From: Roridomyces roridus
Lineage: Eukaryota > Basidiomycota > Agaricomycetes > Agaricales > Mycenaceae
Direction: 5' to 3'
Length of the DNA stretch: 27,194 bases
Assembly: GCA_029378245.1 (NCBI GenBank)
Contig: JARKIF010000339.1
Span: 1 to 27,194 of the forward strand
The translations under genes and the position numbers were made by a program. The stretch's first letter is position 1; every line of letters starts with the position of its first letter. A model generated the notes under the pieces. The model was not told the DNA's origin, ran no database searches, and worked only from the letters and a program-made list of their open reading frames with translations. Positions 1 to 9,984 of the stretch are shown in pieces.

Positions 1-370
1 TGGCTCCCACGAAGGCAATCGTGCGTCAGGCTGCTCTGCACCTTTATGTGTACTAACTCCGTTGTCCGCTAGGCCGCTACGCCAATATAACTACTCGCAG
101 CACAGGCCCGATAATGCGACCACCATCTCCTGGTCGCACGTCTGCATGCATGGCGTGGCATACACATTCGGGCGGTGAGGTCCCTGCCACACACCGGTGT
201 CTCGACGCACTGTAGCTCGTTTTTTATGAACCACGCTCCAGTCTTCGGCGGAGGTATATGGGACGACGAGATCGCGTACATGTATGTAGTATGCAGCTCA
301 ATGACAATATACTTTTTCTTGCCTTTAATACGCGTATGGTGCAAGACATTGACTATTCAGAATTCGTAGA
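1..370. other. no recognisable feature
   Basis: Short open frames exist on both strands, but none has a recognisable motif, a signal sequence or plausible splice structure. Nothing is supported here beyond lying downstream of the hAT transposase remnant. Confidence 0.5.
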
Positions 371-384
371 CTACCTCGAGCAAG

Positions 385-1392
385 TCCTTAATGTAAGGTA
401 CCTGTAACCCGTCAAATCTTCTGGTACTTCTTGGCGCGCCTCTCCCTCTCCCTCCAGCCACGCGAGTTCGTCATCACCTCGAAGGTCCCCCGCCGTGAAA
501 TCGAGCCCGCGCCCTTGCTTGATCGAAAATTTGAGCATTGTGGAGCGCCTCCATGAGATCAGGCGCAATACGACTGAGCCTGAGCGTATCGGTCTCGGCG
601 CCGGAGGAGAACACACGCTCGCATGGGACAGCCGAGCCTTGTATGGGCAGTACGTCCACGGCCGAGCTGAAGATGGTCGGGTACCGTAGTTGGTTCTCCT
701 GGAAATTCAATAAGTCATCGAGGTAGAGAACGAATAATATGGATACGAACAGTCCAGTAACGCACAGACCCAAAGGAATACAACGGTTCACGTAAGTATC
801 CATCATCTCTTGCTCCAAGCTTTGGCTGGTGTGTAGGTTGAATCGGCGAGTCCAGGCCAAGAACTTCGTATGCCCAATTAGATTGTGGGCGCTCGAACAG
901 GAGTGCTGGCTGGGTTGTTGCGGTACTTCTCAGCTGAATACAAATGAATTATTGATTCGTTGAGAAGCGTCGTTCAGTGGGCGCACCTCGCGTACGAATA
1001 AGTCTTTGACCCATCGAACACGGTTGGACTGATGCTGCTCGTACCAGCGCAGCTTGACGGCTGGGTTAATGACTGAAAGAATTTATTGTCAACAACGACG
1101 CGGGAAAGATCTAAAATGGAGCACGTACGCATGGCCAATGGTACGCTGGCACATCCTCAATGCGTTCCCGATACACTTCCAGCTTGTCGATACCGTGTTG
1201 TACGATATATGCTGTCTCCGGATAATTCGGTCTGTTGTTTTTTCCACCTTGAGATCATGGCCTCGAACGCCGGGAGAGCGAGTCCGAGGGTGGGTTGTCT
1301 TCTCTCCCGAGAGCTTCTGTTGAAATGCATGAGGTACCTGGCCGGGGATCGTTTAATAAGTAGAGAAGACAAGAATTAAATAGAGACCTACC
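385..1392 (-). pseudogene. hAT-superfamily transposase, decayed C-terminal half
   Basis: hAT transposases cut and paste DNA in the nucleus. Read on the minus strand in several frames, this stretch gives successive hAT blocks in the right order. Near 1290 is a segment containing ALPAFEAMISRWKKQQ. At about 1220-1150, in another frame, is QHGIDKLEVYRERIEDVPAY. At about 1060-980 is NPAVKLRWYEQHQSNRV followed by WVKDLFVREV. At about 690-560 is the C-terminal dimerisation region with SAVPCERVFSS. After a one-base frameshift near 535-545 comes MLKFSIKQGRGLDFTAG and an acidic tail ending near 400. At least three frame changes and stop codons are seen, so it is not functional. The N-terminal half, including the BED finger, is missing because the sequence is cut at 1393 by the Gypsy copy. 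The order of blocks makes the family call firm. It could not be an intact gene unless many lesions were sequencing errors. Confidence 0.85.
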
Positions 1393-3789
1393 TGATGCAC
1401 TAGCTCACCGCAGCCACCTTGACACAAAGGGAGATCTGCTGCGTGCCAAGTTCCCTATGCTCTTCGAGCCAATGCCCCATGTTGACATGCTGCCAACAGA
1501 TGTTGTTTGCGAAATTAAAGTAAAAACGGCTGAACGAGATCTCGAGACACGTTCATATTCAAGTCCTCGAAAGTACAAGGAGGCGTGGCAGACGTTGATT
1601 AAGAACCACCTCGATGCAGGTCGCATTCGCCCATCCACCTCCCCTCATGCTTCACCGGCGTTCTTGATTCCCAAGGCAGACAAGACCGTGTTGCCACGCT
1701 GGGTGAACGACTTTCGTCGTTTGAATGCAATTACGATCCGAGACGCTTTTCCGCTGCCAAAGGTGGATGATATTCTGGCTGACTGTGCAAAAGGGAAGAT
1801 CTGGTCAACAATCGACTTTACTGACAGTTTTTTTTCAGACACGTTTGGATGAGGATTCAATAAAGTACACTGCTGTCAGCACACCCCTGGGACTCTACAA
1901 ATGGCTTGTGATGCCCCAGGGTTTAAAGAACGCACCGGCAGTGCAACAACGACGGGTCACCGCCGCGCTGCGTGAGTATATTGGAAAGATCTGTCATGTA
2001 TACCTGGACGATATTATCATTTGGTCGGAAAATGTTGAAGATCATGAACGCGACGTTGAACTGGTTTTTGAAGCCTTACGGAAGGCTGGCTTATACTGCA
2101 ATTCAAAAAAGACGAAGCTCTTTCAGCATAGTGTTGAGTTCCTGGGCCACCAGATATCTGAGCGAGGGGGTCGAGGCCGACACTCGGAAGGTTGAGCGTA
2201 TCGTAAACTGGCCGACGCCTAATCGAGCACAAACGTGCGGGCTTTCCTGGGCCTGGTGCGGTACATCAGTAAATTCCTACCTTGTCTCGCGGAATGGACC
2301 CCGACCTTGGAGAAGCTGACGACGAAGGATTGCGATAAGAAGTTCCCGGCCTGGTCGAAGGAACACCAAAAAGCTTTTGACGAGATTAAGAAAATCGTGG
2401 TCAGCCGTGACTGCCTAACCGTTATCGACCACGAGAATAGAGGTGACAACCAGATCTTCGTGACTGCGGATGCGAGCGACAAGCGTTCTGGGGCAATGCT
2501 GTCCTACGGGCCGAACTGGGAAACGGCCAGGCCCGTGGCGTTCGACTCGTGCACCTTCAAAGGCGCTGAGCTCAATTACCCTGTTCACGAGAAAGAGTTG
2601 CTCGCTATTGTCCGCGCGCTCAAACGTTGGAAAGTGGACCTGCTTGGAAATGAATTTACTGTTTTCACTGACCACCGCACCTTGGAGTCATTCAACTCGC
2701 AGAAGGACCTGTCACGTCGACAGGCGCGCTGGTCGGAATTCCTGTCGCAATTCGATTTTGAGACGGTTTATGTGAAGGGTGAGGACAACACCGTGGCAGA
2801 CGCGTTGTCTAGGACTGAGTTTGCCGAGGACTCGCCTGCCACGAACGATGTTCCTCACCCGAAGGGTTCTCAGGGACCGCCACCTGTCGCTGTCATTCTT
2901 CGTGCTGATCGGGACTCCCCCAAGTTCGCCGTGAAATGCCTTGCAGACACCCGGATCAAATCTGCAGACGGGGAAACATTCGTTGCGCCTGTGCTGGAGA
3001 TTACGGTTCACAAGAAGGTCTTGCAACAGATCCGCGAAGGATACAAGACTGATCCGTGGTGTGCAAAATTGTCGTCTGTCAGTAAGGGCATGCCTGGCCT
3101 TGTATTCCGCGACGGATTGTGGTACGTTGCTGACCGCCTCATCATACCACGAGTCGGTTCGATCCGCCAGGATCTTTTCCATCTCGCACACGACGCACTG
3201 GGCCATTTTGGTTTCGACAAGTCGTACAAGTCACTCCGTGATTGTTACTATTGGCCCAACATGCGCCGTGACCTCGAAGGCGCGTATATTCCCGCATGCG
3301 CCGACTGTCAACGCAACAAGTCCCGAACGAAGAGACCCGCCGGTCCCCTTCATCCAAATCCGATCCCAGAAGGACGTGGCGATTCAGTTGCGATTGATTT
3401 CATTGGGCCTTTGCCTCTGGACCAGGGTTACAACTGCATTGCATCTTTCACCTGTAGACTGGGGTCCGACATCCGTCTTGCACCAACGCGTACCGACATC
3501 TCTGCCCCGGATTTTGCGTTGATTTTTTTCGATCACTGGTACTGCGAGAATGGCATGCCGTTGGATATTTTCAGTGATCGTGACAAGCTCTTTGTCTCCG
3601 AATTTTGGGCTGCGCTTCACAAGCTGACAGGTGTAAAGCTTAAAATGTCAACGGCTTTTCTCCCCGAGACGGATGGTGCTAGCGAGCGGACGAACAAGAC
3701 CGTGAACCAGGCGATCCGGTACCATGTTTCCCGTAACCAACGCGGATGGGTTCGGGCTCTGCCTCGAGTGCGTTTTGACATGATGAACA
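1393..3789 (+). repeat. 2.4-kb inverted repeat, left arm (arm A)
   Basis: This arm is the reverse complement of 5456-7851. The arms match from TGATGCACTAGC at the outer end to TGATGAACA at the inner end. The only differences I found are three single-base changes in homopolymers: T8 (1828-1835) against seven, G5 (2166-2170) against four, and A2 (2221-2222) against three. This explains the 2397 against 2396 bp lengths. The spacer is 1666 bp. Confidence 0.95.
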
Positions 3790-3803
3790 TGCGTAATCGG
3801 TAA
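1393..3803 (+). pseudogene. Ty3/Gypsy pol copy A (RT-RNase H-integrase), frameshifted and truncated
   Basis: This is the plus-strand copy of the retrotransposon pol region, whose product would copy element RNA into DNA and integrate it. It carries the same domains as the minus-strand copy: reverse transcriptase with YLDDIIIWS, RNase H with TADASD and a TDHRTLE motif, and integrase with an HHCC zinc site and a D,D35E core. The frame is broken by an extra T in the T-run at 1828-1835, by an extra G at 2166-2170, and by a missing A near 2221. The third change returns the reading to the frame that is open from 2235 to 3803. The integrase is cut after its catalytic core at the inner repeat boundary (3789), and a few unrelated codons lead to a stop. 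It has no gag, no protease, no LTR and no start codon of its own. The homopolymer nature of all three lesions leaves open a sequencing-error origin. The truncation is real in either case. Confidence 0.9.
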
Positions 3804-6800
3804 AGTAGGGGAGTCTAAAGCGAGCGATATTTCTTCAGGTTCGTGCAATGTATACGTCTGCAAGTGTAATTGTTCGGCCAGTGATTGATCAATCAGGACT
3901 AGATGGGAACCATCGTCAATCAATGAACGGACAGGGATGGGGACAGGGGAATCGGCACCGTCGAGAAGACAGTCCCAAAGGAGGTGTTCAGAACGATGAC
4001 TCACACGAGAGGAAACGGAATCTTCGTCATCCAGACTGTCATTCGGGTCGTAGGTCTCCGTCTCCTTTGGGAACACAACCGCGACGGCCTTTCCCTTTCC
4101 ACGTTTCTTGGCAGCGTCCGCATCAGCCTGAGTCAGGGTGCGGTAAGAGGCCGCGTCGGGGAACTCGTTCGGGCATTCACGGCTCATGTGGCCAACCCAG
4201 AAACGACGGCATTTGCGACATCCTTCATTTGCGTTGAGCAGATCCTTCTCTGCCTCAGTGAGCGACGGTAAGCGGTTGACGACACGGGGACCAGGGGCAG
4301 AGGTGGAGGGAGTGGAAGGAGCCGAAGGAGGGAGGGAAGAGCTGCGCCCTGGGAAGAAGCGCTTGCCCGCACGGGAGTCGTCGGCGGCGCCCATCGCTTT
4401 GCGCTTGGCTTTATCTCTCTCCTTCTCCTTCTCGCGATCGGCAGCAAGGGCGGCGGCGGTGGCGGCAGCAACGGCTTTATTGAATTGTCCGGCCTCGTGA
4501 ATGCGACGACGATCAATGACGTTGACCTCTGCAATCCACTTGGCCAAATCCTTCTCCTTGTTCACATCCGTCGCGCTGACAAGCACGGACAGGTCGTGGT
4601 CCATCCCGGCTTGGATGGTGTGACGAATGCGAACGGCGTCGACCCCGAGGTCATCAAGCTTGGAAGCGACGGGGTCGTCTGTCAGGAGGGCGGCGAGCGC
4701 GTTAACGTCCGTCTGGAACTTGTCGAACATCTCGGTGGGGGACATCCGACGATTGAAGAGGTCACGACGACCAGTGTCGATCCAGTCCGCCGCAAGGAAC
4801 TTAGCCCTGACGGCGGACATGAAGCCAGTGAACGACATGGCAGCCAATTCTTCATACACGGAGTCGGGGAGGACCCAGACACGGAAACGGGGGTCCTGGA
4901 AGCAGGGGACTAACTGCGCGGCCTTCTCGGCCTCGGTAATGGTGGGTTTGGAGCGGAAGTACGAGCGGGCTTGGCTGGCAAAGTCAGCACACGCCATTGG
5001 CGTGAACTCGCCACGGCCGAAGATAGGTAGCTTTCCCGGCACGCCGATGACGACAGCATTCCCTTTTGCATCAGGTGGGACGTCAAAGGTGGCAGTGGAC
5101 GACATTGGCAGAAACGAGAAGTCGAGGGAGGAGTCTGTGGAGTTGGGGGAGTGGGGTGAGGGAGTGCGAGGATGAGGGGGAGGAGAGGGAGGGGGGGTAG
5201 AGGGAGGAGAGTTGGAAGACAGTGGGACGATGGGAAAGGATGACTCCTCCTCAACGGTCGATAGATTGGTCAACGATAACGACTCGGGCACGGGGGTCAA
5301 CGGAGACGAAAAGGTTGACCGGGCGATGAGATCAACTGCGAGTTTGTCGGGTTCCGATAGTTGTCCACGTGGACCGGCCACAAGCGGAGGAATAACACGA
5401 GGAGAGCGGCCCATTCGAAGTTGAAACCCCGAGAAACCAGTCGACGCGTTCACCGTGTTCATCATGTCAAAACGCACTCGAGGCAGAGCCCGAACCCATC
5501 CGCGTTGGTTACGGGAAACATGGTACCGGATCGCCTGGTTCACGGTCTTGTTCGTCCGCTCGCTAGCACCATCCGTCTCGGGGAGAAAAGCCGTTGACAT
5601 TTTAAGCTTTACACCTGTCAGCTTGTGAAGCGCAGCCCAAAATTCGGAGACAAAGAGCTTGTCACGATCACTGAAAATATCCAACGGCATGCCATTCTCG
5701 CAGTACCAGTGATCGAAAAAAATCAACGCAAAATCCGGGGCAGAGATGTCGGTACGCGTTGGTGCAAGACGGATGTCGGACCCCAGTCTACAGGTGAAAG
5801 ATGCAATGCAGTTGTAACCCTGGTCCAGAGGCAAAGGCCCAATGAAATCAATCGCAACTGAATCGCCACGTCCTTCTGGGATCGGATTTGGATGAAGGGG
5901 ACCGGCGGGTCTCTTCGTTCGGGACTTGTTGCGTTGACAGTCGGCGCATGCGGGAATATACGCGCCTTCGAGGTCACGGCGCATGTTGGGCCAATAGTAA
6001 CAATCACGGAGTGACTTGTACGACTTGTCGAAACCAAAATGGCCCAGTGCGTCGTGTGCGAGATGGAAAAGATCCTGGCGGATCGAACCGACTCGTGGTA
6101 TGATGAGGCGGTCAGCAACGTACCACAATCCGTCGCGGAATACAAGGCCAGGCATGCCCTTACTGACAGACGACAATTTTGCACACCACGGATCAGTCTT
6201 GTATCCTTCGCGGATCTGTTGCAAGACCTTCTTGTGAACCGTAATCTCCAGCACAGGCGCAACGAATGTTTCCCCGTCTGCAGATTTGATCCGGGTGTCT
6301 GCAAGGCATTTCACGGCGAACTTGGGGGAGTCCCGATCAGCACGAAGAATGACAGCGACAGGTGGCGGTCCCTGAGAACCCTTCGGGTGAGGAACATCGT
6401 TCGTGGCAGGCGAGTCCTCGGCAAACTCAGTCCTAGACAGCGCGTCTGCCACGGTGTTGTCCTCACCCTTCACATAAACCGTCTCAAAATCGAATTGCGA
6501 CAGGAATTCCGACCAGCGCGCCTGTCGACGTGACAGGTCCTTCTGCGAGTTGAATGACTCCAAGGTGCGGTGGTCAGTGAAAACAGTAAATTCATTTCCA
6601 AGCAGGTCCACTTTCCAACGTTTGAGCGCGCGGACAATAGCGAGCAACTCTTTCTCGTGAACAGGGTAATTGAGCTCAGCGCCTTTGAAGGTGCACGAGT
6701 CGAACGCCACGGGCCTGGCCGTTTCCCAGTTCGGCCCGTAGGACAGCATTGCCCCAGAACGCTTGTCGCTCGCATCCGCAGTCACGAAGATCTGGTTGTC

Positions 6801-8267
6801 ACCTCTATTCTCGTGGTCGATAACGGTTAGGCAGTCACGGCTGACCACGATTTTCTTAATCTCGTCAAAAGCTTTTTGGTGTTCCTTCGACCAGGCCGGG
6901 AACTTCTTATCGCAATCCTTCGTCGTCAGCTTCTCCAAGGTCGGGGTCCATTCCGCGAGACAAGGTAGGAATTTACTGATGTACCGCACCAGGCCCAGGA
7001 AAGCCCGCACGTTTGTGCTCGATTTAGGCGTCGGCCAGTTTACGATACGCTCAACCTTCCGAGTGTCGGCCTCGACCCCTCGCTCAGATATCTGGTGGCC
7101 CAGGAACTCAACACTATGCTGAAAGAGCTTCGTCTTTTTTGAATTGCAGTATAAGCCAGCCTTCCGTAAGGCTTCAAAAACCAGTTCAACGTCGCGTTCA
7201 TGATCTTCAACATTTTCCGACCAAATGATAATATCGTCCAGGTATACATGACAGATCTTTCCAATATACTCACGCAGCGCGGCGGTGACCCGTCGTTGTT
7301 GCACTGCCGGTGCGTTCTTTAAACCCTGGGGCATCACAAGCCATTTGTAGAGTCCCAGGGGTGTGCTGACAGCAGTGTACTTTATTGAATCCTCATCCAA
7401 ACGTGTCTGAAAAAAACTGTCAGTAAAGTCGATTGTTGACCAGATCTTCCCTTTTGCACAGTCAGCCAGAATATCATCCACCTTTGGCAGCGGAAAAGCG
7501 TCTCGGATCGTAATTGCATTCAAACGACGAAAGTCGTTCACCCAGCGTGGCAACACGGTCTTGTCTGCCTTGGGAATCAAGAACGCCGGTGAAGCATGAG
7601 GGGAGGTGGATGGGCGAATGCGACCTGCATCGAGGTGGTTCTTAATCAACGTCTGCCACGCCTCCTTGTACTTTCGAGGACTTGAATATGAACGTGTCTC
7701 GAGATCTCGTTCAGCCGTTTTTACTTTAATTTCGCAAACAACATCTGTTGGCAGCATGTCAACATGGGGCATTGGCTCGAAGAGCATAGGGAACTTGGCA
7801 CGCAGCAGATCTCCCTTTGTGTCAAGGTGGCTGCGGTGAGCTAGTGCATCAATGCGTTCGCGCACAGCAGCTACCACATCGACAGGTTGCACAGACTCAA
7901 AATGGTTATCAGCCTCGAGTCGGGCCAGACGCGCGCTGCAGACAGATTTCAATTCCTTAGCCATTGCAACGTGCTCGCGTTTGGTACGCCTGCGTTTATC
8001 TATCGGAGACTCTCGGACTTTGCTTTGAGCAGGACTCAAGTTGGGCGTAGTAGGCTTCAAATCCAGGAGCTGAGTGCGGTACGATGCAATATAGCAATGG
8101 CAAACATCTTGTCTGTTTCCCAAGACTTGGATTGAATCCCCATTCCCTTGTTGTAGTCCAATGACCCGGTCCACTATATGGACAATGATACATAGGATTG
8201 ATGGAAGACGCTGATCCAGCCGCGAGTGGTGGTTAGACGACGGTTCGGTCTGGACGTGAATAAACAC
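3648..8267 (-). CDS. Ty3/Gypsy polyprotein in permuted order: RT-RNase H-integrase fused to gag-protease
   Basis: One open frame of 1539 codons runs along the minus strand. Its first ~75 codons (8267 to about 8048) are repeat X1 read by chance, and its last ~48 (below about 3793) are arm A read antisense, so neither end is real protein. Between them lie, in order: a pol leader rich in charged residues; reverse transcriptase with the YLDD catalytic motif at residues 342-345; RNase H with D498, E540, D565 and D608; integrase with H738/H743-C774/C777 zinc ligands and D807, D867, E903 (D,D35E spacing); then, without any LTR or stop, a proline/serine-rich linker, gag and protease. Normal Ty3 order is gag-protease-RT-RNase H-integrase. 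The integrase chain loses its C-terminal part near residue 982 where it runs into the linker. No LTR, primer-binding site or polypurine tract was found, so this is a rearranged, probably immobile copy, although its long intact frame points to a young age. Confidence 0.85.
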   Translation of the reverse strand: MFIHVQTEPSSNHHSRLDQRLPSILCIIVHIVDRVIGLQQGNGDSIQVLGNRQDVCHCYIASYRTQLLDLKPTTPNLSPAQSKVRESPIDKRRRTKREHVAMAKELKSVCSARLARLEADNHFESVQPVDVVAAVRERIDALAHRSHLDTKGDLLRAKFPMLFEPMPHVDMLPTDVVCEIKVKTAERDLETRSYSSPRKYKEAWQTLIKNHLDAGRIRPSTSPHASPAFLIPKADKTVLPRWVNDFRRLNAITIRDAFPLPKVDDILADCAKGKIWSTIDFTDSFFQTRLDEDSIKYTAVSTPLGLYKWLVMPQGLKNAPAVQQRRVTAALREYIGKICHVYLDDIIIWSENVEDHERDVELVFEALRKAGLYCNSKKTKLFQHSVEFLGHQISERGVEADTRKVERIVNWPTPKSSTNVRAFLGLVRYISKFLPCLAEWTPTLEKLTTKDCDKKFPAWSKEHQKAFDEIKKIVVSRDCLTVIDHENRGDNQIFVTADASDKRSGAMLSYGPNWETARPVAFDSCTFKGAELNYPVHEKELLAIVRALKRWKVDLLGNEFTVFTDHRTLESFNSQKDLSRRQARWSEFLSQFDFETVYVKGEDNTVADALSRTEFAEDSPATNDVPHPKGSQGPPPVAVILRADRDSPKFAVKCLADTRIKSADGETFVAPVLEITVHKKVLQQIREGYKTDPWCAKLSSVSKGMPGLVFRDGLWYVADRLIIPRVGSIRQDLFHLAHDALGHFGFDKSYKSLRDCYYWPNMRRDLEGAYIPACADCQRNKSRTKRPAGPLHPNPIPEGRGDSVAIDFIGPLPLDQGYNCIASFTCRLGSDIRLAPTRTDISAPDFALIFFDHWYCENGMPLDIFSDRDKLFVSEFWAALHKLTGVKLKMSTAFLPETDGASERTNKTVNQAIRYHVSRNQRGWVRALPRVRFDMMNTVNASTGFSGFQLRMGRSPRVIPPLVAGPRGQLSEPDKLAVDLIARSTFSSPLTPVPESLSLTNLSTVEEESSFPIVPLSSNSPPSTPPPSPPPHPRTPSPHSPNSTDSSLDFSFLPMSSTATFDVPPDAKGNAVVIGVPGKLPIFGRGEFTPMACADFASQARSYFRSKPTITEAEKAAQLVPCFQDPRFRVWVLPDSVYEELAAMSFTGFMSAVRAKFLAADWIDTGRRDLFNRRMSPTEMFDKFQTDVNALAALLTDDPVASKLDDLGVDAVRIRHTIQAGMDHDLSVLVSATDVNKEKDLAKWIAEVNVIDRRRIHEAGQFNKAVAAATAAALAADREKEKERDKAKRKAMGAADDSRAGKRFFPGRSSSLPPSAPSTPSTSAPGPRVVNRLPSLTEAEKDLLNANEGCRKCRRFWVGHMSRECPNEFPDAASYRTLTQADADAAKKRGKGKAVAVVFPKETETYDPNDSLDDEDSVSSRVSHRSEHLLWDCLLDGADSPVPIPVRSLIDDGSHLVLIDQSLAEQLHLQTYTLHEPEEISLALDSPTLPITHVHHVKTHSRQSPNPSALVTGNMVPDRLVHGLVRPLASTIRLGEKSR
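3793..5105 (-). CDS. Ty3/Gypsy gag-protease segment (part of the permuted ORF)
   Basis: Gag forms the virus-like particle and the protease cuts the polyprotein. The ATG at 5105 opens MSSTATFDVPPDAKGNAV, a plausible native gag start because it follows the low-complexity proline/serine linker. A capsid-like helical region follows (5000-4500), then an alanine/lysine-rich stretch with a KEKERDKAKRK run. Next is a zinc-knuckle-like motif at 4175-4222 with spacing C-x2-C-x6-H-x4-C, two residues longer in the middle than the canonical CCHC. An acidic linker leads to a retropepsin-like motif at about 3906-3917, where DDGS stands in place of the usual D-S/T-G. The protease ends abruptly near 3793 at the junction with inverted arm A, so its C-terminal flap region is probably missing. 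It is in frame with the integrase upstream. Confidence 0.8.
5456..7851 (-). repeat. 2.4-kb inverted repeat, right arm (arm B)
   Basis: Reverse complement of 1393-3789 (see arm A). This arm holds the uninterrupted reading frame. Beyond 7851 about 196 bp more of genuine pol leader continues to about 8047, where the sequence passes directly into repeat X1. Arm B therefore is the better preserved and longer copy, and arm A is probably derived from it. Confidence 0.95.
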
Positions 8268-8520
8268 CTGGTGCGACTTCCCCCACGCGGCCTCGTCTGT
8301 GAATCGAAGGACTCGGAATCCGCCGTGAGCTAGCGGTCTTACTCTGCAGTGATTGGGGCTGACTGCGTGTTTTGCCCTACCTTGTCCGTCTGTGGGTGGC
8401 GGATGGGCTTGGTGCTGAATTTCGGATCTGTCCGTGCACTTGGCACCAATCCCCTGTCATTCTGGGTGAGGCTGGGGACGAAGAATGTCAGAACGTCCCT
8501 CCCTGGTAGGTATTAGCCCC
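8048..8520. repeat. degenerate direct repeat X, copy 1
   Basis: This matches 10788-11271 over its whole length in the same orientation. Shared landmarks are GTAGGCTTCAAAT at the start, CCCAAGAC, CATTCCCTT, GGAAGACGC, a GGACTCGGAATC block and CCTCCC-GGTAGGTATTAGCC at the end. The retrotransposon pol fragment abuts its left edge. No coding potential is convincing. The repeat family is unknown to me. Confidence 0.85.
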
Positions 8521-8895
8521 AGGGGAGAACGCTAATATGCGTAGGCGGGCCGGAAGTCGATCGTCTGCGTACAAGGAATATCGGGCATCTTTGGGGAATA
8601 TCCATTACGTCCCATGCCTCGACGTGAAGAGGGTGACGGTAGCGACACTGCCATTGCGACCCCAGTGCTGTACTTGTGAAAAAAGAATCCCGCTTGGCAA
8701 TACACCCTTTGCACAGTATACTCGACTTGGCATTACTCGTGTGTAGGATTAGACTACCTTTAAGAAAGATCCCTGGGATACACTTTGCTGATGTTCGGAT
8801 AACTTCATTTCACTTGACGTGGGAGGGAAATACCTGCTCTCCCTGGTTGGATTACTTGTTGTGTGCGAGTATTCCTTGGGACACATTGTGCTTGA
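8521..8895. other. no gene between repeats X1 and Y1
   Basis: Only short open frames (60-88 codons) without motifs occur. No second copy of this stretch was found in the window. It appears to be unique or old intergenic or repeat sequence. Confidence 0.45.
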
Positions 8896-9075
8896 GCGGA
8901 TGGTGTGAGCATCATGGAGGTGAGTCATTTGGACAGCTCTGATACAATTGAATTAGTCTTCAGAAAGGCGACTAATACACCAGGCGTGGGGGATAACACC
9001 CACCGAGTTTGGAAATTTACCAAAGGTTTCGTCTGCGTACCAGGGATTTGGGGAGATTACGCAAGACTGTGCGCC
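8896..9075. repeat. degenerate direct repeat Y, copy 1
   Basis: Similar to 9985-10140. Both begin GATGGNGTGAGCATCATG, continue through CATTTGGACA and GTCTGAT/CTCTGAT blocks, and share a GGAAATTTACC stretch. Divergence is substantial. No gene is seen. Confidence 0.7.
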
Positions 9076-9159
9076 TCCCCTTTGAATAGAGTAGCAAGCT
9101 GGAGTTGATCACTTGTCTATCCGCGAGTGAACGGACCGAACGTCTTGGGTATACCTTGG

Positions 9160-9445
9160 CGAATGTGGTGTATCCACATTCCCTTGTTGTAGTCAAAGGA
9201 CTCGGTACAATATACGGACCATTGATGGAAGACGCGGATCCAGCCGTGAGTGGTGGTTAGACGACGACGGTTCGGTTTAGACGTGAAGAAACGCCTGCTG
9301 GAATCAGGAGTGCGACTTGCCCCCCGCGGCCTCGGCTGTGAATCCAAGGACTCGGAATCCACAGCGAGTGGGCATCTCATTCCGCCGTGAGTGGGTTTGC
9401 CTGCGTGTTTCGCCCCACCTTGTCCGTCTGTGTCAGTGGCGGAAG
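9160..9445. repeat. degenerate direct repeat X, copy 3 (partial)
   Basis: A shortened copy of repeat X, in the same orientation as 8048-8520 and 10788-11271. Shared blocks include CATTCCCTTGTTGTAGTC, the GGAAGACGC-GATCCAGCCG region, GACTCGGAATCC and CACCTTGTCCGTCTGTG. It lacks both ends of the full unit. Confidence 0.75.
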
Positions 9446-9544
9446 CGACGGCGTACATACACTCTACAGATAAGTAGTATTACTATTGGGAAGGGAAAGA
9501 GAGAGAGCGTCCTGCTCTTTTGTAAAAATATGAGTGGGAATGAT

Positions 9545-9984
9545 GCTGCAAGGTGTAGTTAGGAGCCGTGGGTGGCTGTCTGGACCGAGTGGCAGCATCG
9601 ACTCTAAATGTTTCCTCAGTTAGGTCCTGAGTAATCCCTCTGGCGGGGGATACAGCAGGAGAGGTGTCGAATATCGGGCGTGGGATTTTTGCGACGGATG
9701 ATGCAGGAGTAGGTGCTGATTGACCTGGGTGAAGAGACGAGGCGGGAAACGCAAAGGAGCCTTGGCTGCGGGGTGTTTTCGAATAAAGTGGTATATTCCG
9801 TGTGGCTCGGGGGTCAGTCAGAGTGGCACCGCTTTTCAACTCGGGTGTTCAGAGGGTCGTTGGGAGGTGGGAGGATCAAGTGGGCAAGATGGGGCGGTCA
9901 TCACGGCCGAGCGGTGCGGCTCAAAGTCCGAAATCCCACGTTCGAACCCAACTCTGTGGCGAAAAGGGTGTTGTGCCCCCGCGG
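9545..9984. repeat. degenerate direct repeat Z, copy 1, with tRNA-like box A and box B
   Basis: Resembles 10195-10740 in order and orientation: AGGAGCCGTGGGTGG, GGCGTGGGATT, CTTGGCTGCGGG, GTCTGGCTCGGGG-type and CAACTCT-TGGCGAAAA blocks. Near its right end, GGCCGAGCGGT (about 9907) and GTTCGAACCC (about 9949) look like the A and B boxes of a leucine- or serine-type tRNA, with CTCAAAG between them. However, the T-stem does not pair, so this is at most a tRNA-derived relic. Several 60-120-codon open frames occur on both strands but share no protein motif. Confidence 0.6.

Noticed and set aside
2712..3206. Antisense frames over the pol arms (mirrored at 6039-6533)
   Set aside because: They are shadows of the RNase H-integrase coding frame and carry no motif.
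8048..8267. N-terminal ~75 codons of the long minus-strand frame as part of the retrotransposon protein
   Set aside because: This stretch is repeat X1; its partner at 10788-11271 has the same sequence without any retrotransposon next to it.
9900..9975. Functional leucine tRNA gene
   Set aside because: A- and B-box-like sequences exist, but the T-stem does not pair and the acceptor ends do not match; the second Z copy has lost both boxes.
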